Assembly (NCBI RefSeq): GCF_024347375.1
Contig: NZ_AP025471.1
Span: forward strand, 682,001 to 746,000
Length of the DNA: 64,000 nt
Reading direction: 5' to 3'
Source of the DNA: Vibrio coralliirubri
GTDB lineage: Bacteria > Pseudomonadota > Gammaproteobacteria > Enterobacterales > Vibrionaceae
Under the pieces are notes generated by a model. It did no database searches, was not told the DNA's origin, and worked only from the letters and a program-made list of their open reading frames with translations. Each line of letters opens with the position of its first letter. Positions within the stretch are counted from its first letter, which is position 1. Below are positions 8,700-18,591 of the stretch, piece by piece. Both the position numbers and the translations under genes were made by a program.

Positions 8700-8786
8700 T
8701 GGTGCCCCGGGCCGGACTTGAACCGGCACAGCGCGAACGCCGAGGGATTTTAAATCCCTTGTGTCTACCAATTCCACCACCAGGGC
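8700..8786 (-). tRNA. tRNA-Leu (TAA), variant copy
   Basis: 87 bases. It differs from the copy at 8270 by two changes in the variable arm, which swap an A-T pair for a G-C pair and preserve the stem. It is first in array A, about 80 bases downstream of the promoter at 8864-8891. Confidence 0.96.
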
Positions 8787-8863
8787 AACGCAATCTTGCG
8801 AGGCCAATTACTGAAAAGTAAAAACACCATCTCTCAGCGACCTAAGCCGTGAGAACGAGGTGT

Positions 8864-8891
8864 ACTTTAACGGAAGGAAAAAATTCGTCAA
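8864..8891 (-). promoter_or_regulatory. promoter of tRNA array A
   Basis: On the minus strand: TTGACG (8891-8886), a 16-base spacer, then TAAAGT (8869-8864), followed by ACACC. The same architecture with the same -10 precedes array B (11623-11650), which supports both assignments. Confidence 0.7.
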
Positions 8892-9135
8892 CTATAAATT
8901 TTATCTTTTAATTCAAGTGATTAATTATCGAACTCAAAAGAATAAATTTAGTGCAGCTTGTACGGTTCTTATACTTGGATTTCTAATTTAAACGGACAAA
9001 TCACTGACAACCATTGATTCAAATACCGATTCAACGCGGTGGTTTTATTGTTTTAAACCAAGCAAATGGCGTTTTCATGTGCATTTCACATTCAACGACT
9101 AGAGTTTTAAGTAACTCTTATTAAGAAGTAAACAT
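8892..9135. other. intergenic region between tRNA promoter and lipase gene
   Basis: About 245 bases of AT-rich sequence between a leftward tRNA promoter and the rightward lipase gene. It should hold the lipase promoter, but no clear -35/-10 pair stands out. Confidence 0.4.
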
Positions 9136-9792
9136 GTGAAACCACTAAAACGATATCAATATGAGCGCTATGCCGTTCTTTGTAACCTCGCCTACCCTAG
9201 AGTTTTTAAACAAACTCGCTATGGTTTTGACCCTAATGGACAACGCATCATCAAGAACCAGTTTGGCAAAACCATGATTCGAGTGTTGTGGAGTAGCGAC
9301 AAAGATGAAGTGGTTGTGGTTATCAAAGGATCGCACAGTATCTCAGATTGGCTACTGACCTTTGCTCTATGGACAAGAAGCTGTAAGAGGATTGGGCTCA
9401 ATTATCGTGTGCATGCAGGCTTCTACCATCTGATGTTTCAAGAGAGCCAGCCAAGCCGTAATGAAGATAAGCTTGGCTTAACCGTTATTGAGCGCTTAGA
9501 AGCCACGCTCACACCTCTCATCGAACAAGGCAAAAGAGTGTCTATTACTGGCCACTCTTCTGGAGGCGCTATCGGTTGTGTCTTCGCTGATTACTTTGAT
9601 CAAAAGTACCCTGGCTGTATTAAGCGAATAGTGACCTTTGGCCAACCCGCCATTGGTGACTGGAGCTTTCGAAAGCACTATCGCATGAGTAAGAAAACCT
9701 ACCGAATTTGCTGTGACATCGACATCGTGACCTTCATGCCACCGGTTCCTTTGCTCTATTGGCATGTAGGCAAAGTGCTTTGGCTTTATAAC

Positions 9793-10846
9793 GGCTTTGT
9801 TGCGTAATTCAATGGAACTAAATCAAGAACCTACGATCTGATCAGCTACCTCCACTCTATCTCGTAGTCCTATGCCTAAGCCTCGTTATAAAACAACCAA
9901 CTGGAAGCAATACAACCGATCACTCATTAACCGTGGTTCTCTGACTTTTTGGATTGATGAAGAAGCAATAAGCGGATGGGCGCAAAGCAAACAGAATAAG
10001 CGCGGTAGGCCGCGTCGGTTCAGTGATTTAGCTATCACGACAGCACTCATGGTCAAACGAGTTTTTTCTATGCCATTGAGAGCGCTGCAAGGATTTATCG
10101 ACTCGATATTTAGGTTAGCCCATGTACCGTTAAGTTGTCCGCATTACACCTGCATCAGTCGTAGAGCCAAGCAAGTTGAGGTTTCATTTAAGACTAAAAC
10201 GAGAGGAGCGATACAGCACCTAGCCATTGATGCTACTGGCCTTAAGGTTTATGGCGAAGGTGAATGGAAAGTCAAAAAACATGGGACGGATGGCAAGCGT
10301 AGAGTCTGGCGAAAGCTGCATATTGCAGTCGATACCAACACTCATGAGATCATTGCCGCCGAGCTAAGTTTATCGACGGTTACAGATGGAGAAGTACTCC
10401 CGAACTTACTGAAACAAACACGCCGAAGTATCCTTGAGGTGTCTGGTGATGGCGCTTACGACACGAGAGCGTGTCACGCTGCTATTAAGATTAAGGGAGC
10501 TATTGCGCTTATTCCCCCAAGAGAAGGGGCTGCCTTCTGGGAGCGTGGTCACCCTCGAAATCTCGCCGTGGGTTGCCAGAAATTATACGACTCAAATAAG
10601 TATTGGAAAGAGCGGTATGGATACCACAAACGTTCACTCTCAGAAACAGCGATGTATCGAGTTAAACAGTTGCTAGGAGGGAAACTGAGCTTAAGAAATT
10701 ACAATGCCCAGGTGGGTGAAACTTACGCGATGATAAAAGCGTTGAACAAGCTTACTGGGTTAGGTATGCCTGAAACTTGTCGTATTGACTAAGAAACAAG
10801 CGAAACGGGTTGGCTCTATCTCTAAATTTAATTACGCAACAAAGCC
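9793..10846 (+). mobile_element. IS5-family element, copy 1
   Basis: 1,054 bp with terminal inverted repeats GGCTTTGTTGCGTAATT. Flanked by the 9-bp direct repeat CTTTATAAC (9784-9792 and 10847-10855), the duplication size expected of the IS903 group. It interrupts the class-3 lipase gene. Confidence 0.97.
9872..10792 (+). CDS. IS5-family (IS903-group) transposase
   Basis: 306 residues in one frame. DDE catalytic residues are in AIDATGLKV (about 119) and SGDGAYDTR (about 193), and the Y-x2-R-x3-E-x6-K signature is seen in YHKRSLSETAMYRVK (about 257-271). This copy has leucine in the sequence HPRNLAVG where the other four copies have phenylalanine. It is the only protein difference seen among the five. 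Confidence 0.95.
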   Translation: MPKPRYKTTNWKQYNRSLINRGSLTFWIDEEAISGWAQSKQNKRGRPRRFSDLAITTALMVKRVFSMPLRALQGFIDSIFRLAHVPLSCPHYTCISRRAKQVEVSFKTKTRGAIQHLAIDATGLKVYGEGEWKVKKHGTDGKRRVWRKLHIAVDTNTHEIIAAELSLSTVTDGEVLPNLLKQTRRSILEVSGDGAYDTRACHAAIKIKGAIALIPPREGAAFWERGHPRNLAVGCQKLYDSNKYWKERYGYHKRSLSETAMYRVKQLLGGKLSLRNYNAQVGETYAMIKALNKLTGLGMPETCRID

Positions 10847-11024
10847 CTTTATAACGGACGAATCTACGAGAACACCCCAACCTTAATCCGCCTTGGTCGT
10901 TCTATCTTTAGTTGGCTGATAAGACCTTTCTCTTACCACTTGATGAGCAAGTATATCCGTAACAAAGATTTCTTTGATAAGCATTGAAATGGGTGCGTAG
11001 GAAGCTTTTAGCGGGGCCAGAAAC

Positions 11025-11054
11025 GAAAAAACCAGTCACTAGGACTGGTTTTTT
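11025..11054. terminator. bidirectional terminator between lipase and tRNA array B
   Basis: AAAAAACCAGTC, short loop, GACTGGTTTTTT. Both strands end in a T run. It can serve the leftward tRNA array B and the rightward lipase gene. Confidence 0.88.
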
Positions 11055-11062
11055 CTGAATGA

Positions 11063-11136
11063 TGGAGGCGCCTCCCGGAGTCGAACCGAGGTCCACGGAT
11101 TTGCAATCCGCTGCATAGCCACTCTGCCAAGGCGCC
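11063..11136 (-). tRNA. tRNA-Cys (GCA), third copy
   Basis: Identical 74-base gene to the copies in array A. It is the last gene of array B, just before the terminator. Confidence 0.97.
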
Positions 11137-11202
11137 TTCAATAGTGTTTTAAGAGAACAACTCTTTTGAGCATTACCAAGCAAAAGGTAACAATCAAATA
11201 GA

Positions 11203-11289
11203 TGGTGCCCCGGGCCGGACTTGAACCGGCACAACGCGAACGTCGAGGGATTTTAAATCCCTTGTGTCTACCAATTCCACCACCAGGGC
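11203..11289 (-). tRNA. tRNA-Leu (TAA), third copy
   Basis: 87 bases, same sequence as the copy at 8270. The spacers around it also closely match those of array A, indicating a block duplication or gene conversion. Confidence 0.96.
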
Positions 11290-11369
11290 ACGCAATTCTT
11301 TATTGCAATGCCGCTTACTGAAAAGTAAAACACCATCTTAATGTCGAAATGAATCAACATTACAAAATT

Positions 11370-11445
11370 TGGAGCGATACATCGGGTTCGAACCGATGAC
11401 CTCAACCTTGGCAAGGTTGCGCTCTACCAACTGAGCTAGTATCGC
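11370..11445 (-). tRNA. tRNA-Gly (GCC), second copy
   Basis: 76 bases, same sequence as the copy at 8437. Confidence 0.97.
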
Positions 11446-11491
11446 ATTTTCATTCTTATTATCTCTTAACTTATCAAAATAAGAGAAAGAA

Positions 11492-11565
11492 TGGAGGCGC
11501 CTCCCGGAGTCGAACCGAGGTCCACGGATTTGCAATCCGCTGCATAGCCACTCTGCCAAGGCGCC
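11492..11565 (-). tRNA. tRNA-Cys (GCA), fourth copy
   Basis: Identical 74-base gene. It is first in array B, about 58 bases downstream of the promoter -10. Confidence 0.97.
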
Positions 11566-11622
11566 TTTTTAATTCAACACTTTAGGGACTTAAGTAAGCC
11601 GCACCGCTGTGTTCGGGTGCCT

Positions 11623-11650
11623 ACTTTACGGATTGAGGGGAGATAGTCAA
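11623..11650 (-). promoter_or_regulatory. promoter of tRNA array B
   Basis: On the minus strand: TTGACT (11650-11645), a 16-base spacer and TAAAGT (11628-11623), followed by AGGCACCCG. A GC-rich stretch after the -10 is the discriminator typical of stringently controlled stable-RNA promoters. A hairpin-forming leader lies between it and the first tRNA. Confidence 0.72.
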
Positions 11651-11764
11651 ACAAAAAAGTGAATTTAAATTCCGTTTGCTGACATTTAAATCAAATTGCT
11701 GCATGTTCGATCTCTTCAATCAAAAAACACACAGCAAAATCGAGTTAAACAAGATGTTCTAGCG

Positions 11765-13210
11765 CTACCACTTTTTCATGAAACGACCGACAAGACTCGG
11801 ATGATACGCCCAGCAGTGGTCAAACATCGTCATAAGTTGAGGGTTACCGTATTTCGAAAGGCTTACCGCATGGAAACGGTTTTTGTGTTCTTTCAACTTT
11901 TCAACCTGAGCAATCATTTCGTCTGATTGTTTAGGTGCAATAAAGTCAGAAAGTACGATTAAATCGGCATTCTTGTATTTATCACCCGTCATCAAGTCAA
12001 TCGACTTCATAAGAACAGGTTCTAAATCCGTACCGCCGTGGAATGAGTAACTTAGGAAGTCGCTCGCTTCACGTAGGCCATCTTGCCTTGTTAACTCATA
12101 GGTAATCTGCTCAGAAGAGAACAGAATCACGTAACAGTCTCTCTCTTCTGCAAGAGCGATTTGCATTAAGGCATAAGCCATTGCTTTAGCAGACTGCTCA
12201 GGGAAACCACTCATCGAACCCGAAGCGTCCACACAGACGATAAACGGACCCTTTTCAATATTGATGTTCTTGCTATCTGGTTTTTGCGCTTTCACTTTCC
12301 GTAACGTGCGTGATTTACCTTGCGAACGATAGCTAAGTAAACGCTTGTCGGCCAAGTGCTTGTAAAAGATAACCTCAAGTTCAGGATAAGCTAGGAACAT
12401 GGTTTCGTTTGGCAGCATTTTGTTCAGGTCATCACTTTCATGAATCCCCACAATATCATCGACCGCTTCATCACTTTTCTCTTCAACCATCTGCAATTCT
12501 TCTACAGGGGCTTTGTGTAGCGAAGGATCGTCTTCCTCACCAGCCATACGGCCTAGCTTTTCAGCAATCTCTTGCAAGCCCTTGTGCTTATTCAAGAACT
12601 CAGCATGACGCTTCATTATGGTAAGGTCTGTTTTGCTTAACTTGGTAGATGCCATATCCCACAAGCGCCCTACACTGCCTTCATCACCCGACTCTGTCAC
12701 TTTGTCCATGTTTTTCATGGTTTCCATGCGCTGATAAAGATCGGCTAAGACTTTTTCTTTGCTTGTTTCAAGCTCGGTTACTTGAGCTTGTTTAATCGCA
12801 TCAGAAAGTGATTGGTACCATTGGTCACAAAAGTAGTGTGGAAACATCGCGTTATAAACGCCCTTATTATTCTCCATAAGGCGTCGAGCTTGTAGATAAA
12901 ACGCTGAGTGCCACTCCAGCTTTTTGATAACACTGTCAATTTCATCAAAGAACTGAGGTTCATCCCAGTAAATCACTTCTTGATAAAGGGCGATTTCCTC
13001 TTGGAATCGATCAGTTTCACACACCTTAGTAACGCGTTTTTTAACTTTACCGCGCCATTTAACTAAGTGGTTTTTCACTGAGGTTTTCACACCTTTGTTC
13101 TCAGCAGCCATCATGACTTGAGAACGAGCGATGAGATCATTCATCGCGGTATCAATGATTCCTGAATCAGCTACCATCAAAGCGAGGTTTAAGCCGTCTG
13201 CTCCTAACAT
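11765..13210 (-). CDS. viaA: VWA-domain protein ViaA
   Basis: 481 residues, close to E. coli ViaA (483). The C-terminal von Willebrand A domain begins near residue 325 with the MIDAS motif DASGSMSG; the helical N-terminal part is typical of the family. ViaA is the partner of the MoxR AAA+ ATPase RavA, encoded 11 bp upstream. In E. coli the pair associates with the inner membrane and lysine decarboxylase and affects respiratory complexes and aminoglycoside sensitivity. The role in Vibrio is inferred by homology. Confidence 0.9.
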   Translation of the reverse strand: MLGADGLNLALMVADSGIIDTAMNDLIARSQVMMAAENKGVKTSVKNHLVKWRGKVKKRVTKVCETDRFQEEIALYQEVIYWDEPQFFDEIDSVIKKLEWHSAFYLQARRLMENNKGVYNAMFPHYFCDQWYQSLSDAIKQAQVTELETSKEKVLADLYQRMETMKNMDKVTESGDEGSVGRLWDMASTKLSKTDLTIMKRHAEFLNKHKGLQEIAEKLGRMAGEEDDPSLHKAPVEELQMVEEKSDEAVDDIVGIHESDDLNKMLPNETMFLAYPELEVIFYKHLADKRLLSYRSQGKSRTLRKVKAQKPDSKNINIEKGPFIVCVDASGSMSGFPEQSAKAMAYALMQIALAEERDCYVILFSSEQITYELTRQDGLREASDFLSYSFHGGTDLEPVLMKSIDLMTGDKYKNADLIVLSDFIAPKQSDEMIAQVEKLKEHKNRFHAVSLSKYGNPQLMTMFDHCWAYHPSLVGRFMKKW

Positions 13211-13221
13211 ATGCTCTCCTC

Positions 13222-14877
13222 TTACTCGAAGTACTGGCTCATAAACTTAATACGCTGAGCGATCTTGGCACTCTTCACTTTCGTTGTTTCAAGATCTTGC
13301 GTTACCGATTGCAAACTTGCTTCCATCGCTTTCGGTAAATCAGGATCAATATAGTTATGAGGAAGCGCATCATGGAATTCAGTACGAACGCGTTTTAACT
13401 TGAATTCAGCTTCAGTTAACTGTTCTAAGGCTTTCTCAGCGCCACTCAACCACTTGTTGTACAGTTCTTGGTCTAGACCGTCAGTAGTAACCACACTCAC
13501 CAATACAGAGCGATTGGCGATGTCTTTAATCACTAATTGGTTTGATGCATCCAAGTCGAGTTTTAAACGGCATAGATTTTTATTTTCGTTTACGTAACCG
13601 TAAATATCACCGTGACCTTCTTTAAGAACACGATCAAAATCGTCTTTGGCCACGTATACCCAACGGCTATCGCCTTTCTCAGATTCAGAAACCGACATGT
13701 TGCTTTGCAGCATAACCAGTTTCACGAGATTGTAAGCACTGCCCACGCTGTACATTTTCGCGTTCTTAATATCGTTCTGGTAAACGTCTTTACGCAGCAA
13801 GCCACTGGTTGACTCCATAGAAAGCGACACAGACAACGTTGATTCAACATCGTCTTGAATCTCTTCTAACTCTTCACGAGACATTTCAATTTGAGCTTTC
13901 GACTCTTGCTGATCAAACGCTCGGTTCAATGCAAAGTCTTTCACCACACTACGAACCACATCACGTGATTCTGGGCTATGCCACAAACAATCTTGCAGAA
14001 GCATGATATCTAGCGGGTTCACGCTATCGCGACCGCTGAAGAACGCACTCGCTTTCAATAGTTTAACGGCCTTCTTCCATCGTCTGTCTGATACATACAA
14101 TTCTGACTCTGACGCAGAGCCTTGCTTCTTAACCGTCTCTTCAAGCATGGTTTTCAGTTCAAACAACTTATCAAACGAATTGTCTGTCAGTTCTAGCTTA
14201 TCAAGCTCTTTCTGCCATTGATGATATTCAATATCCGTAATCGCCAAACCTTGTGGAATTACCGCTTCTTGAGAAGTACCCGTCGTCAGCATCGATTTGA
14301 AGTTTTGTTTGTTTTGGATACGGTTTACGAACACGCGTACCAACATACGGTCGTAAAGTGCTTCCAAGCCGCTGTCTTCATCTGGAAGTTCGTTGGATGC
14401 CGACACGAGTAGACGCATCGGTACACGTTCAATATCACTGCCGTTTTTGAAAGTCTTTTCGTTAACGACAGTAAGTAGAGTGTTTAGGATTGCAGGGCCT
14501 GCTTTCCAGATCTCATCGAGGAATACGACTTGTGCAGTTGGTAGGTAGCCTTCGGTCAATCTTACATAACGACCGTTGTCTTTTAATTCTTGGATACTTA
14601 GTGGGCCGAACACTTCCTCTGGAGTAGAGAAACGAGTCATCAAATATTCGAAGTAACTACTGTTGTCAAACGCCTGAATGAGACGTTTCGCGATAAGACT
14701 TTTCGCGATGCCCGGAGGGCCTAATAGAAACACACTTTCACCAGCCAAAGCGGCCAGTAAACAAAGCTTAATTGTGTCTTCTCTTTCATAGACACCATCA
14801 GAGAGAGCGTGCGCTAATTTATTGATTCTTTCAGAGAGTAGCGCCTTGTCAGCATGTGAAGAAATAGAAGGGTTCAT
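13222..14877 (-). CDS. ravA: MoxR-family AAA+ ATPase RavA
   Basis: 551 residues. The AAA+ core shows Walker A GPPGIAKS (about 54-61), Walker [11 protein letters not shown] (about 117) and sensor-1 LVSASNELP (about 160), followed by the long C-terminal region with the RavA-specific insertion. It forms a hexameric ATPase in E. coli and is co-encoded with its VWA partner, as in MoxR/VWA pairs generally. It is the first gene of a two-gene leftward operon; the 230 bases upstream, shared with the divergent Nudix gene, are AT-rich without a site I recognise. Confidence 0.92.
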   Translation of the reverse strand: MNPSISSHADKALLSERINKLAHALSDGVYEREDTIKLCLLAALAGESVFLLGPPGIAKSLIAKRLIQAFDNSSYFEYLMTRFSTPEEVFGPLSIQELKDNGRYVRLTEGYLPTAQVVFLDEIWKAGPAILNTLLTVVNEKTFKNGSDIERVPMRLLVSASNELPDEDSGLEALYDRMLVRVFVNRIQNKQNFKSMLTTGTSQEAVIPQGLAITDIEYHQWQKELDKLELTDNSFDKLFELKTMLEETVKKQGSASESELYVSDRRWKKAVKLLKASAFFSGRDSVNPLDIMLLQDCLWHSPESRDVVRSVVKDFALNRAFDQQESKAQIEMSREELEEIQDDVESTLSVSLSMESTSGLLRKDVYQNDIKNAKMYSVGSAYNLVKLVMLQSNMSVSESEKGDSRWVYVAKDDFDRVLKEGHGDIYGYVNENKNLCRLKLDLDASNQLVIKDIANRSVLVSVVTTDGLDQELYNKWLSGAEKALEQLTEAEFKLKRVRTEFHDALPHNYIDPDLPKAMEASLQSVTQDLETTKVKSAKIAQRIKFMSQYFE

Positions 14878-15165
14878 GCGTTACTCCGAAAATCTTTGAA
14901 CAGTTGAGAGTGTAGAATTGTTTTTATACATTTGTTAGCACTTTGTTACAAGTGTATTTTATTATTGAGTTGCATTTATATCAGATGGTTACGTCGGTAA
15001 TTTTGGCGCAATCATAGATTCCAGTTATGAGAGTAACATCACGAACGGCGTGAAACTAAATCTATTGCGAAACCTAATTTTTCTTTTATTTTCGACACCA
15101 TAGACGTTATGGTGGTGCACGTCTTCCGTTATACGAAAAATTGGCAAGGAATGTGGCCAAACTGC

Positions 15166-15681
15166 ATGAGTAAAGTTATCCATAAATGGAAAAGTATTTC
15201 TCTCATAGAAGAGAACGTGACGCTCCCTACGAACGTCGTGGTAAAACATACAACAATCAATCACCCTGGCGCGGCAGTTATTCTTCCTATCACTTCGTCT
15301 GGAAAAATCATCCTCATTAACCAGTTCCGCCCTTCTCTAAAGAAATGGCTTTTGGAACTACCCGCAGGCACGATGGAAATAGATGAGACACCTCTTCAAT
15401 GTGCCCAACGCGAACTGGAAGAAGAAACAGGTTACAGTGCAACTTCTTTTCAAAGCTTGGGGCAAGTCACCCCTTTGGCTGGCTTCTGTGATGAGATACA
15501 ACATCTGTTTGTCGCAAAAGACTTAAGCCTCACTACCCGCTTTGAATGCGATGAAGATGAAGCAATAGAAGTGATCGAACTGAGTTTAGAAGAACTGCAC
15601 GATAAAATACGACACGATCAAATCACTGATACCAAAACTATCGCTTGTTTAAGCAAAGCCCAACTATGTGGCCATCTATAG
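15166..15681 (+). CDS. Nudix hydrolase (ADP-ribose pyrophosphatase type)
   Basis: 171 residues from the ATG at 15166. The complete Nudix box is present: G at the start of GTMEIDET, then RELEEETGY, fitting G-x5-E-x7-REU-x-EE-x-G-U, which coordinates Mg2+ for pyrophosphate-bond cleavage. Overall pattern (ILINQFRP, LLELPAGTMEIDE) is that of ADP-sugar pyrophosphatases; the substrate is not certain. In-frame ATGs at 15109 and 15151 would add up to 19 residues. I prefer 15166 because the protein then begins MSKVIHKWKS like relatives, although AAGGA is 15 bases away, farther than ideal. It lies 39 bp upstream of ltaE and is probably co-transcribed. Confidence 0.82.
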   Translation: MSKVIHKWKSISLIEENVTLPTNVVVKHTTINHPGAAVILPITSSGKIILINQFRPSLKKWLLELPAGTMEIDETPLQCAQRELEEETGYSATSFQSLGQVTPLAGFCDEIQHLFVAKDLSLTTRFECDEDEAIEVIELSLEELHDKIRHDQITDTKTIACLSKAQLCGHL

Positions 15682-15720
15682 CCAATTATATGGCTACCTA
15701 AAGTACTCTAGGAGAGAAAC

Positions 15721-16725
15721 ATGGACTTTCGTTCTGATACCGTAACTAAACCTTCGCAAGCTATGCGTGACGCAATGGCAAACGCAGAAGTGGGCGATGA
15801 TGTTTATGGCGATGACCCAACCGTCAACGAACTAGAACAGTGGGCAGCAAATGAGACAGGCTTTGAAGCGGCAATGTTTACCTCTTCAGGTACACAAGCC
15901 AACCTTCTTGGCTTAATGGCGCATTGTGAGCGTGGTGATGAATATCTGTGTGGCCAGCAGGCGCACAACTACAAATACGAAGCTGGCGGCGCAGCTGTCT
16001 TGGGCTCGATTCAACCTCAACCAATCGAGAATAACCCAGATGGTACTCTTGATTTCAAAAAGCTTGCTGCTGCTATTAAGCCAGACGACAGCCACTTCGC
16101 TCGCACTAAACTCCTAAGCTTAGAAAACACGATTAACGGCAAAGTACTGCCAATGTCTTACCTAGCGGAAGCTCGTGATTTCGTAAACCAACACGGTTTG
16201 CAAATGCACTTAGATGGCGCACGAGTATATAACGCAGCAGTGGCACTAGACGTGCACATCAAAGAGATCGCACAACACTTCGATTCGATGACGATTTGTT
16301 TATCAAAAGGTTTAGGCGCTCCGATCGGCTCACTACTTCTTGGCAGCAAAGAATACATCGCCAAAGCACGTCGACTGCGTAAAATGGTCGGCGGTGGTAT
16401 GCGCCAAGCAGGTATTCTTGCGGCTGCGGGTAAAATGGCTCTAACAGAGAACGTTACTCAACTTAAAGCTGATCACGAGAACGCAAAAAACCTAGCGATT
16501 GGTTTGAGCAAGCTAAAAGGTTTTTCTGTTAACCCTGATTTCATTCAAACTAACATTGTGTTTGCTAAGTTAGATGAGTCTGTAGATATCAACCGAATCG
16601 CTCGCGAACTTGACGAACAAGGCATTACGATGTCACCAGGGAACCCTGTTCGATTTGTTACTCATAGAGATATCAGTTCAGAAGACATCGCTACTTTCCT
16701 AACAAAGTTGGAAAATGCGCTTTAA
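15721..16725 (+). CDS. ltaE: low-specificity L-threonine aldolase
   Basis: 334 residues, full length for LtaE, a PLP enzyme cleaving L-threonine and L-allo-threonine to glycine and acetaldehyde. It opens with the family pattern DFRSDTVTKPSQAMRDAM and has GDDVYGDDPTVNELE. The PLP-binding lysine lies in ICLSKGLGAPIGS (about residue 197). AGGAG lies 7 bases upstream of the ATG. A strong terminator follows at 16759-16793. Confidence 0.93.
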   Translation: MDFRSDTVTKPSQAMRDAMANAEVGDDVYGDDPTVNELEQWAANETGFEAAMFTSSGTQANLLGLMAHCERGDEYLCGQQAHNYKYEAGGAAVLGSIQPQPIENNPDGTLDFKKLAAAIKPDDSHFARTKLLSLENTINGKVLPMSYLAEARDFVNQHGLQMHLDGARVYNAAVALDVHIKEIAQHFDSMTICLSKGLGAPIGSLLLGSKEYIAKARRLRKMVGGGMRQAGILAAAGKMALTENVTQLKADHENAKNLAIGLSKLKGFSVNPDFIQTNIVFAKLDESVDINRIARELDEQGITMSPGNPVRFVTHRDISSEDIATFLTKLENAL

Positions 16726-16758
16726 CTCTTTTAACGAGATTAGCCTCTACCGTAATTA

Positions 16759-16793
16759 AGACTAAAGCTTCCCGTAAGAAGCTTTAGTCTTTC
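16759..16793 (+). terminator. Rho-independent terminator after ltaE
   Basis: AGACTAAAGCTTC and GAAGCTTTAGTCT form a perfect 13-bp stem with a 6-base loop, followed by a short T stretch. It ends the Nudix-ltaE unit. Confidence 0.82.
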
Positions 16794-17174
16794 AAAAAAT
16801 GCATTCAACAATTCCACAGCAAATAATCTTCTCGACACAGATCAGTTTTCTAATAAGCACACTAAATTGACTGGAACAGAACGCGATCTCGTTTTGGCCT
16901 ATGTGCATACCTTCTAAGAATCATCCCCCATATTTCAGCATTCTGTTATCGCTTAAGTTTGACTTGCATTAGTGACGTAGAACATTGAATGGCCGCTAAA
17001 GGTAAATAATTCAGTGCCAAAAGTTTATTTTTTACTCAACACATATGCGGTAATTAAAAACAGATCACATCATTCCTGAATATTTTTCTGTAAACATCTA
17101 ATTTTAATTGATAAATTTCCACCAGCCTAGGTATTTACTCTCCGTTAATAAAAATCTTAATTACTACATTAATC
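16794..17174. other. intergenic region before IS5 copy 2
   Basis: About 380 bases, increasingly AT-rich toward the IS. No supportable gene, RNA or repeat. Confidence 0.45.
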
Positions 17175-18228
17175 GGCTTTGTTGCGTAATTCAATGGAAC
17201 TAAATCAAGAACCTACGATCTGATCAGCTACCTCCACTCTATCTCGTAGTCCTATGCCTAAGCCTCGTTATAAAACAACCAACTGGAAGCAATACAACCG
17301 ATCACTCATTAACCGTGGTTCTCTGACTTTTTGGATTGATGAAGAAGCAATAAGCGGATGGGCGCAAAGCAAACAGAATAAGCGCGGTAGGCCGCGTCGG
17401 TTCAGTGATTTAGCTATCACGACAGCACTCATGGTCAAACGAGTTTTTTCTATGCCATTGAGAGCGCTGCAAGGATTTATCGACTCGATATTTAGGTTAG
17501 CCCATGTACCGTTAAGTTGTCCGCATTACACCTGCATCAGTCGTAGAGCCAAGCAAGTTGAGGTTTCATTTAAGACTAAAACGAGAGGAGCGATACAGCA
17601 CCTAGCCATTGATGCTACTGGCCTTAAGGTTTATGGCGAAGGTGAATGGAAAGTCAAAAAACATGGGACGGATGGCAAGCGTAGAGTCTGGCGAAAGCTG
17701 CATATTGCAGTCGATACCAACACTCATGAGATCATTGCCGCCGAGCTAAGTTTATCGACGGTTACAGATGGAGAAGTACTCCCGAACTTACTGAAACAAA
17801 CACGCCGAAGTATCCTTGAGGTGTCTGGTGATGGCGCTTACGACACGAGAGCGTGTCACGCTGCTATTAAGATTAAGGGAGCTATTGCGCTTATTCCCCC
17901 AAGAGAAGGGGCTGCCTTCTGGGAGCGTGGTCACCCTCGAAATTTCGCCGTGGGTTGCCAGAAATTATACGACTCAAATAAGTATTGGAAAGAGCGGTAT
18001 GGATACCACAAACGTTCACTCTCAGAAACAGCGATGTATCGAGTTAAACAGTTGCTAGGAGGGAAACTGAGCTTAAGAAATTACAATGCCCAGGTGGGTG
18101 AAACTTACGCGATGATAAAAGCGTTGAACAAGCTTACTGGGTTAGGTATGCCTGAAACTTGTCGTATTGACTAAGAAACAAGCGAAACGGGTTGGCTCTA
18201 TCTCTAAATTTAATTACGCAACAAAGCC
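17175..18228 (+). mobile_element. IS5-family element, copy 2
   Basis: 1,054 bp with the same termini as copy 1. Flanked by the 9-bp repeat ACATTAATC (17166-17174 and 18229-18237). It inserted in AT-rich DNA about 360 bp upstream of the fimbrial operon; no reading frame is broken. Confidence 0.97.
17254..18174 (+). CDS. IS5-family transposase, copy 2
   Basis: 306 residues, intact, with phenylalanine in HPRNFAVG. Its predicted protein matches those of copies 3-5. Confidence 0.95.
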   Translation: MPKPRYKTTNWKQYNRSLINRGSLTFWIDEEAISGWAQSKQNKRGRPRRFSDLAITTALMVKRVFSMPLRALQGFIDSIFRLAHVPLSCPHYTCISRRAKQVEVSFKTKTRGAIQHLAIDATGLKVYGEGEWKVKKHGTDGKRRVWRKLHIAVDTNTHEIIAAELSLSTVTDGEVLPNLLKQTRRSILEVSGDGAYDTRACHAAIKIKGAIALIPPREGAAFWERGHPRNFAVGCQKLYDSNKYWKERYGYHKRSLSETAMYRVKQLLGGKLSLRNYNAQVGETYAMIKALNKLTGLGMPETCRID

Positions 18229-18237
18229 ACATTAATC

Positions 18238-18591
18238 TCGAAAATTAAATTATCAAATTCGAATTTCTTTAATAACGCGGAAATTTTATGATACCAAAAA
18301 CAGTGTCCCAGCGAATAATTAAATGCAAATCATCATCGGTAGACCATAACCCTAAATTTATCAATTAAATAAAAATCCCTCGTCAACCAGAATCTTCAAT
18401 CAAAAACACCTATCTAATTGAATGTAATATTATTATCGAATTCTTCAGCCTCTACTCCTTAAGTTAAAATCATACTAAAACTCATACTTCTCTTAAATAA
18501 TAAACTTTTTTTACTACTTCACCATTTTTTAAAGCACATATAGTTTTCAAAGTTAAGCAACAAGTTACATTCAATCGTTGGGGGTGGAATT
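18238..18591. other. AT-rich upstream region of the fimbrial operon
   Basis: About 355 very AT-rich bases with no supportable gene. It presumably contains the fimbrial promoter. Such composition often goes with H-NS binding, but no specific site can be defended. GGGGGTGG at 18579-18586 serves the first fimbrial gene. Confidence 0.4.

Larger units (their letters stand above)
9136..10987 (+). pseudogene. class-3 lipase gene interrupted by IS5-family copy 1
   Basis: The 5' part (9136-9792, 219 codons) and 3' part (10856-10987) join in frame once the element and one copy of the 9-bp duplication CTTTATAAC are removed, giving 262 residues. The start is GTG at 9136; the overlapping ATG at 9134 is followed by a stop. 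The alpha/beta-hydrolase nucleophile elbow GHSSGG is near residues 139-144, and VTFGQPAIGD follows, as in fungal-type class-3 lipases. I see no signal peptide, so it would be cytoplasmic. As it stands, translation runs a few codons into the IS and stops, losing 43 residues. Whether the truncated product has activity cannot be judged. Confidence 0.85.

Noticed and set aside
10434..10676. 80-residue frame inside each IS5-family element
   Set aside because: It lies in another frame fully within the transposase gene and has no ribosome-binding site or recognisable features.
10908..11559. Protein-coding frames over the tRNA array
   Set aside because: They overlap tRNA genes antisense or in sense and reflect tRNA sequence rather than real proteins.
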